A stretch of DNA of 51,832 nucleotides from the NCBI GenBank assembly GCA_024698145.1, contig JAILRO010000042.1, positions 1 to 51,832 of the forward strand, read 5' to 3'. A model generated the notes under the pieces. The model was not told the origin of the DNA. It worked only from the letters and a program-made list of their open reading frames with translations, and made no database searches. Below, in pieces: positions 49,906 through 51,832 of this stretch; position 1 is the first letter of the stretch; every line of letters starts with the position of its first letter. The DNA is from Lachnospiraceae bacterium (GTDB lineage Bacteria; Bacillota; Clostridia; Lachnospirales; Lachnospiraceae). A program made the position numbers and the translations under genes.

Positions 49906-50787
49906 ATGGTTATTAAAAAGAGTAGAATTACTTCTACAGACAAGTATTTTGAAAATATTGAAGAAGATCAAGAGGTATATGTATCTGTTCCGGCGGATGA
50001 GAATAACATTGCTTTGGTTGTGATGGATAGATTTCCTGATGAAATATGTGTGGTTCCTCAGCCGATAGGTCCGGTAACAAGATTTAATCTATACGGAAAA
50101 GAACTTGTTCATAAAGAAATGGAAAAGGAACCAAGAGAAATAGAAAGGTACTATCATATCATTGATTGGCATGGGACAGATCATTATGGAACATGTTTTC
50201 AAAGCAGGATGTGTTATCCAAAAGAGTACATCTTCCCGCCTTTGTCTAGAATTGTTCTTGATGACGGAAAACTGCGCTCGGAGTTGCTGACAAAAGCAGA
50301 CGCTGAATTGTTAAAGCATACGATTAATATGTTTTTGGAAGTGTTCGGGTATTGTGAAATCGTTGACAAGGATGAAAATCCAATTGGACAAAAGACTAAG
50401 ATAACGGAAGTATCATGGAGGATTTTACCACCAGGGAAATATCCGTGGGAGCGCGCAGAAAAGGCGCTTGATGATTATTTCGAAAAAGCTCCGGGTAAAA
50501 ATAAAGGAGTACTGAGAAATAATCATAAGACTTTTGCGGAATATGAGCCGGATTTCCTTGCAATTGGTGAGAATAGCTTTAACGGTTATGTGGTTTATGG
50601 TTATACAAATAGAAATCTGTATGTGTTTGAATCTAATCAACCGGGAAATGCTACATACGTGTTTAAGGGTGAGTGGGAAAACGCGTCACAACTAACTAAA
50701 CACGATATTATTAAAGGGAATTTGTGCCATAAAAGAATAGTCCATGCAAAGACATGGGAAGAAACTGTTAAACAACTGTTTATTTAA
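49906..50787 (+). CDS. Hypothetical protein of the IS-interrupted operon
   Basis: 293 aa, 14 bases after the DUF3892-like gene with RBS AATGGAGGT. Charged and soluble, with IIDWHGTDHYGTCFQSRMCY in the middle, KYPWERAEKALDDYFEKAPG, and a C-terminal FLAIGENSFNGYVVYGYTN strand-rich end. No transmembrane helix and no recognised family. The His/Cys/Asp-rich middle could bind a metal, but that is speculation. Confidence 0.5.
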   Translation: MVIKKSRITSTDKYFENIEEDQEVYVSVPADENNIALVVMDRFPDEICVVPQPIGPVTRFNLYGKELVHKEMEKEPREIERYYHIIDWHGTDHYGTCFQSRMCYPKEYIFPPLSRIVLDDGKLRSELLTKADAELLKHTINMFLEVFGYCEIVDKDENPIGQKTKITEVSWRILPPGKYPWERAEKALDDYFEKAPGKNKGVLRNNHKTFAEYEPDFLAIGENSFNGYVVYGYTNRNLYVFESNQPGNATYVFKGEWENASQLTKHDIIKGNLCHKRIVHAKTWEETVKQLFI

Positions 50788-50804
50788 TTATTTGGTGACT
50801 GTGT

Positions 50805-50844
50805 AGGACATCCAATTTGTAAGGGTGTCCTGCAGGACAAATTG
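50805..50844 (+). promoter_or_regulatory. Overlapping, mutually exclusive dyads upstream of the 147-aa gene
   Basis: Within 40 bases: AGGACATCC (50805-50813) pairs with GGGTGTCCT (50823-50831); CAATTTGT (50813-50820) pairs with ACAAATTG (50837-50844); and TGTCCTGCAGGACA (50826-50839) is a perfect 14-bp palindrome. The first two stems compete, so the stretch could act as an RNA switch or, as DNA, as an operator. It lies 17 bases before the start at 50862. Confidence 0.4.
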
Positions 50845-50861
50845 AAAGTGAGAATGTTCAA

Positions 50862-51305
50862 ATGATATATGCAAAATGTATTAGGGAAACGCAAATTGCT
50901 AAAAACAGAGAAGAATTTATAAGACGACAAAATGAAGAGAATCCGGTTTATTGCATTGGTGAAATTACAAGATCAAAAGTAGGAATGGATACACTGTATA
51001 GTGTTCCGTTAAATTTCATATTGGATTGTCTAAAGTATGGAATGTATATCGCTATAATTGAAAATGCAGAAAAGGCAAGTGTGACTGGTTACCCATATGC
51101 TGGTAGTTATTTGGACTATCAATGTTGTAGTACAGAACAACGTGTATTAGATATTATGAAAGTCGATGATATTACTACAATTGATTATATTCTTGAAGAG
51201 GTAAAAGATCCGAAGCTTATTCATGATGGTTATTGGCATTGGTTGTCTGATGATGTTGGTAGATATTTGAGAAATAAGTTGAACAAGGAAATATACGGAA
51301 AGTAA
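50862..51305 (+). CDS. Hypothetical protein
   Basis: 147 aa, preceded by a weak RBS (AAGTGAGAATG). It contains QNEENPVYCIGEITRSKVGM, then FILDCLKYGMYIAIIENAEK, and ends in a helical WHWLSDDVGRYLRNKLNKE. No motif is recognised. It is 16 bases ahead of the broken nuclease gene, so it probably belongs to the same defence operon. Confidence 0.45.
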   Translation: MIYAKCIRETQIAKNREEFIRRQNEENPVYCIGEITRSKVGMDTLYSVPLNFILDCLKYGMYIAIIENAEKASVTGYPYAGSYLDYQCCSTEQRVLDIMKVDDITTIDYILEEVKDPKLIHDGYWHWLSDDVGRYLRNKLNKEIYGK

Positions 51306-51321
51306 TAGCATAGGAGTAGAT

Positions 51322-51497
51322 ATGGGTGGACAAGAAGGTTCTAGAGGATATATTTATCAGGGGATTTCTGCGATTTTTAGTTCATTTATAGAAAATGATT
51401 GGTCTAATATATCTGTAGAGTACAAAACCAAGAACGATAAGGTGGATATTGCTTTGTTGTCAGACGATGAAAGTGTTATGCAGCATGGTCAAGTAAA
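51322..51497 (+). pseudogene. Cap4/DUF4297-like PD-(D/E)XK nuclease, cut by the IS after about 58 codons
   Basis: The 58-codon start MGGQEGSRGYIYQGISAIFS, then WSNISVEYKTKNDKVDIALL and a QV(K) end, is the usual N-terminus of Cap4/DUF4297-type dsDNA nuclease domains: a GxxYQ helix, the D of KVDI and the (E/Q)VK catalytic motif. The IS terminus begins at 51498, inside the codon that would complete the Lys of QVK. Read on into the IS, the frame gives nonsense and stops at 51558. The rest of the gene, if kept, lies beyond the right edge. Such nuclease domains usually sit in front of a sensor domain in anti-phage proteins. Confidence 0.6.
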
Positions 51498-51516
51498 TAG
51501 ACACATTTTTAAAATA
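51498..51516 (-). repeat. IS terminal inverted repeat (right copy, 3' end)
   Basis: TAGACACATTTTTAAAATA on the plus strand, the outer end of the IS. It corresponds to the other end of the element at 371-389, sharing GACACATTT and an AT-rich inner part. Confidence 0.65.
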
Positions 51517-51536
51517 TTTTTTTCGGAAAGACAGAA

Positions 51537-51832
51537 TTATGTCTGCCTTTCCATGTAAAAGGTCTCTACTTCATCCGGAGTGTAATCTCCCAATGGTGAG
51601 TGAGGACGTTTAGTGTTGTATCTGTTTATATATTCAAAGCAACAGAGGCGTAGTTCCTCTTGGTTACGGAACGATTTTCGGTCAATACATTCACGCTTCA
51701 TATGGCGGAAGAAACTTTCACAACATGCATTATCGTAGGGATAGCCTTTCTTTGAAAAGGACTGAACGGCATTACATTTTTCTAATGTTTGCCTAAATGT
51801 AAAGGCTGTGTATTCAGAGCCCTGATCCGAAT
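51537..51832 (-). CDS. IS3-family transposase OrfB, C-terminal part (partial)
   Basis: About 98 codons at the C-terminal end of the DDE transposase. SDQGSEYTAFTFRQTLEKCN holds the second catalytic Asp. YPYDNACCESFFRHMKREC holds the catalytic Glu. RYNTKRPHSPLGDYTPDEVE is the family tail. Stop at 51537-51539. It catalyses IS excision and insertion by the IS3 copy-out route when fused to OrfA. Confidence 0.9.
   Translation of the reverse strand, partial: SDQGSEYTAFTFRQTLEKCNAVQSFSKKGYPYDNACCESFFRHMKRECIDRKSFRNQEELRLCCFEYINRYNTKRPHSPLGDYTPDEVETFYMERQT

Larger units (their letters stand above)
51498..51832 (-). mobile_element. IS3-family insertion sequence, 3' part (right copy)
   Basis: The 3' end of an IS3-family element in the same orientation as the left one. 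It carries the C-terminal third of OrfB and a terminus TAGACACATTTTTAAAATA (51498-51516). It is inserted in the nuclease gene at 51322. orfA would be to the right of the window. Same-orientation partial copies at both edges make a large composite-transposon-like arrangement or an assembly break. Confidence 0.85.

Noticed and set aside
1-51832. CRISPR arrays, tRNA or rRNA genes
   Set aside because: No regularly spaced short repeats, no cloverleaf with T-loop consensus and no rRNA-like stretch were seen on either strand.

Overview
The window looks like AT-rich Clostridia DNA, most likely Lachnospiraceae. The signs are strong AGGAGG-type ribosome binding sites, frequent TTG starts, SigA-like promoters, a GAAC-N4-GTTC (Gram-positive type) LexA box, and a gene set typical of gut or rumen anaerobes (iron alcohol dehydrogenase, PotABCD, papain-like lipoprotein, WYL regulators). 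It is cut at both ends by same-orientation pieces of what looks like one IS3-family element (1-389 and 51498-51832). The window is therefore either the inside of a roughly 51 kb IS-bounded segment or a contig that broke at repeats.

0.4-2.8 kb: a toxin/antitoxin pair (MqsR-like toxin; zinc finger-HTH-Panacea antitoxin), then an SOS-type promoter driving only the stub of a yolD-like gene, then queF with an in-frame TGA exactly at the catalytic cysteine. 2.8-17.1 kb: a metabolic regulon. It holds an iron alcohol dehydrogenase, a PotD-PII-PotA-PotB-PotC amine importer with an embedded PII protein, a flavin reductase, a MerR/GyrI-like regulator, an HcnABC/OoxAB-like flavin and iron-sulfur dehydrogenase of four polypeptides, two paralogous ornithine-cyclodeaminase-family enzymes and an MFS carrier. 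The same dyad occurs in the dehydrogenase promoter and in the MerR intergenic region, which ties the locus together. The layout recalls opine catabolism (importer + OoxAB oxidase + ornithine cyclodeaminase), but the substrate is unknown.

17.1-22.5 kb: small, partly decayed zinc-ribbon and membrane genes, a GNAT acetyltransferase, an SDR, a papain-like lipoprotein, a zinc-ribbon membrane protein and a YjdI-YjdJ fusion. 22.5-51.5 kb: a more AT-rich genomic island with several modules that look like anti-phage defence. (a) An NdpA-like protein plus a C-terminally membrane-anchored protein, bounded by 78-bp direct repeats carrying a terminator and promoter. (b) Small cassettes with related terminators. 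(c) A WYL regulator, a SigA-like accessory sigma factor and a nuclease-UvrD-like helicase. (d) A RecQ-like helicase, an AspBHI-like Mrr nuclease, a Sau3AI/MutH-family endonuclease, an unknown protein and a convergent C5 methyltransferase whose promoter carries a perfect GAAC-GATC-GTTC palindrome. (e) A second WYL regulator with a large helicase-PD-(D/E)XK fusion and a 698-aa protein I cannot assign. (f) A candidate large structured RNA with its own promoter and terminator, a serine recombinase remnant, a Fic protein and a small operon whose last gene, a Cap4/DUF4297-like nuclease, is cut by the right-hand IS inside its QVK motif.

The best candidates for something undescribed are module (e), module (a), the sigma factor in (c), the RNA at about 46.95-47.62 kb and the PII-containing amine regulon. 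All family names come from reading motifs by eye; no database search was run.
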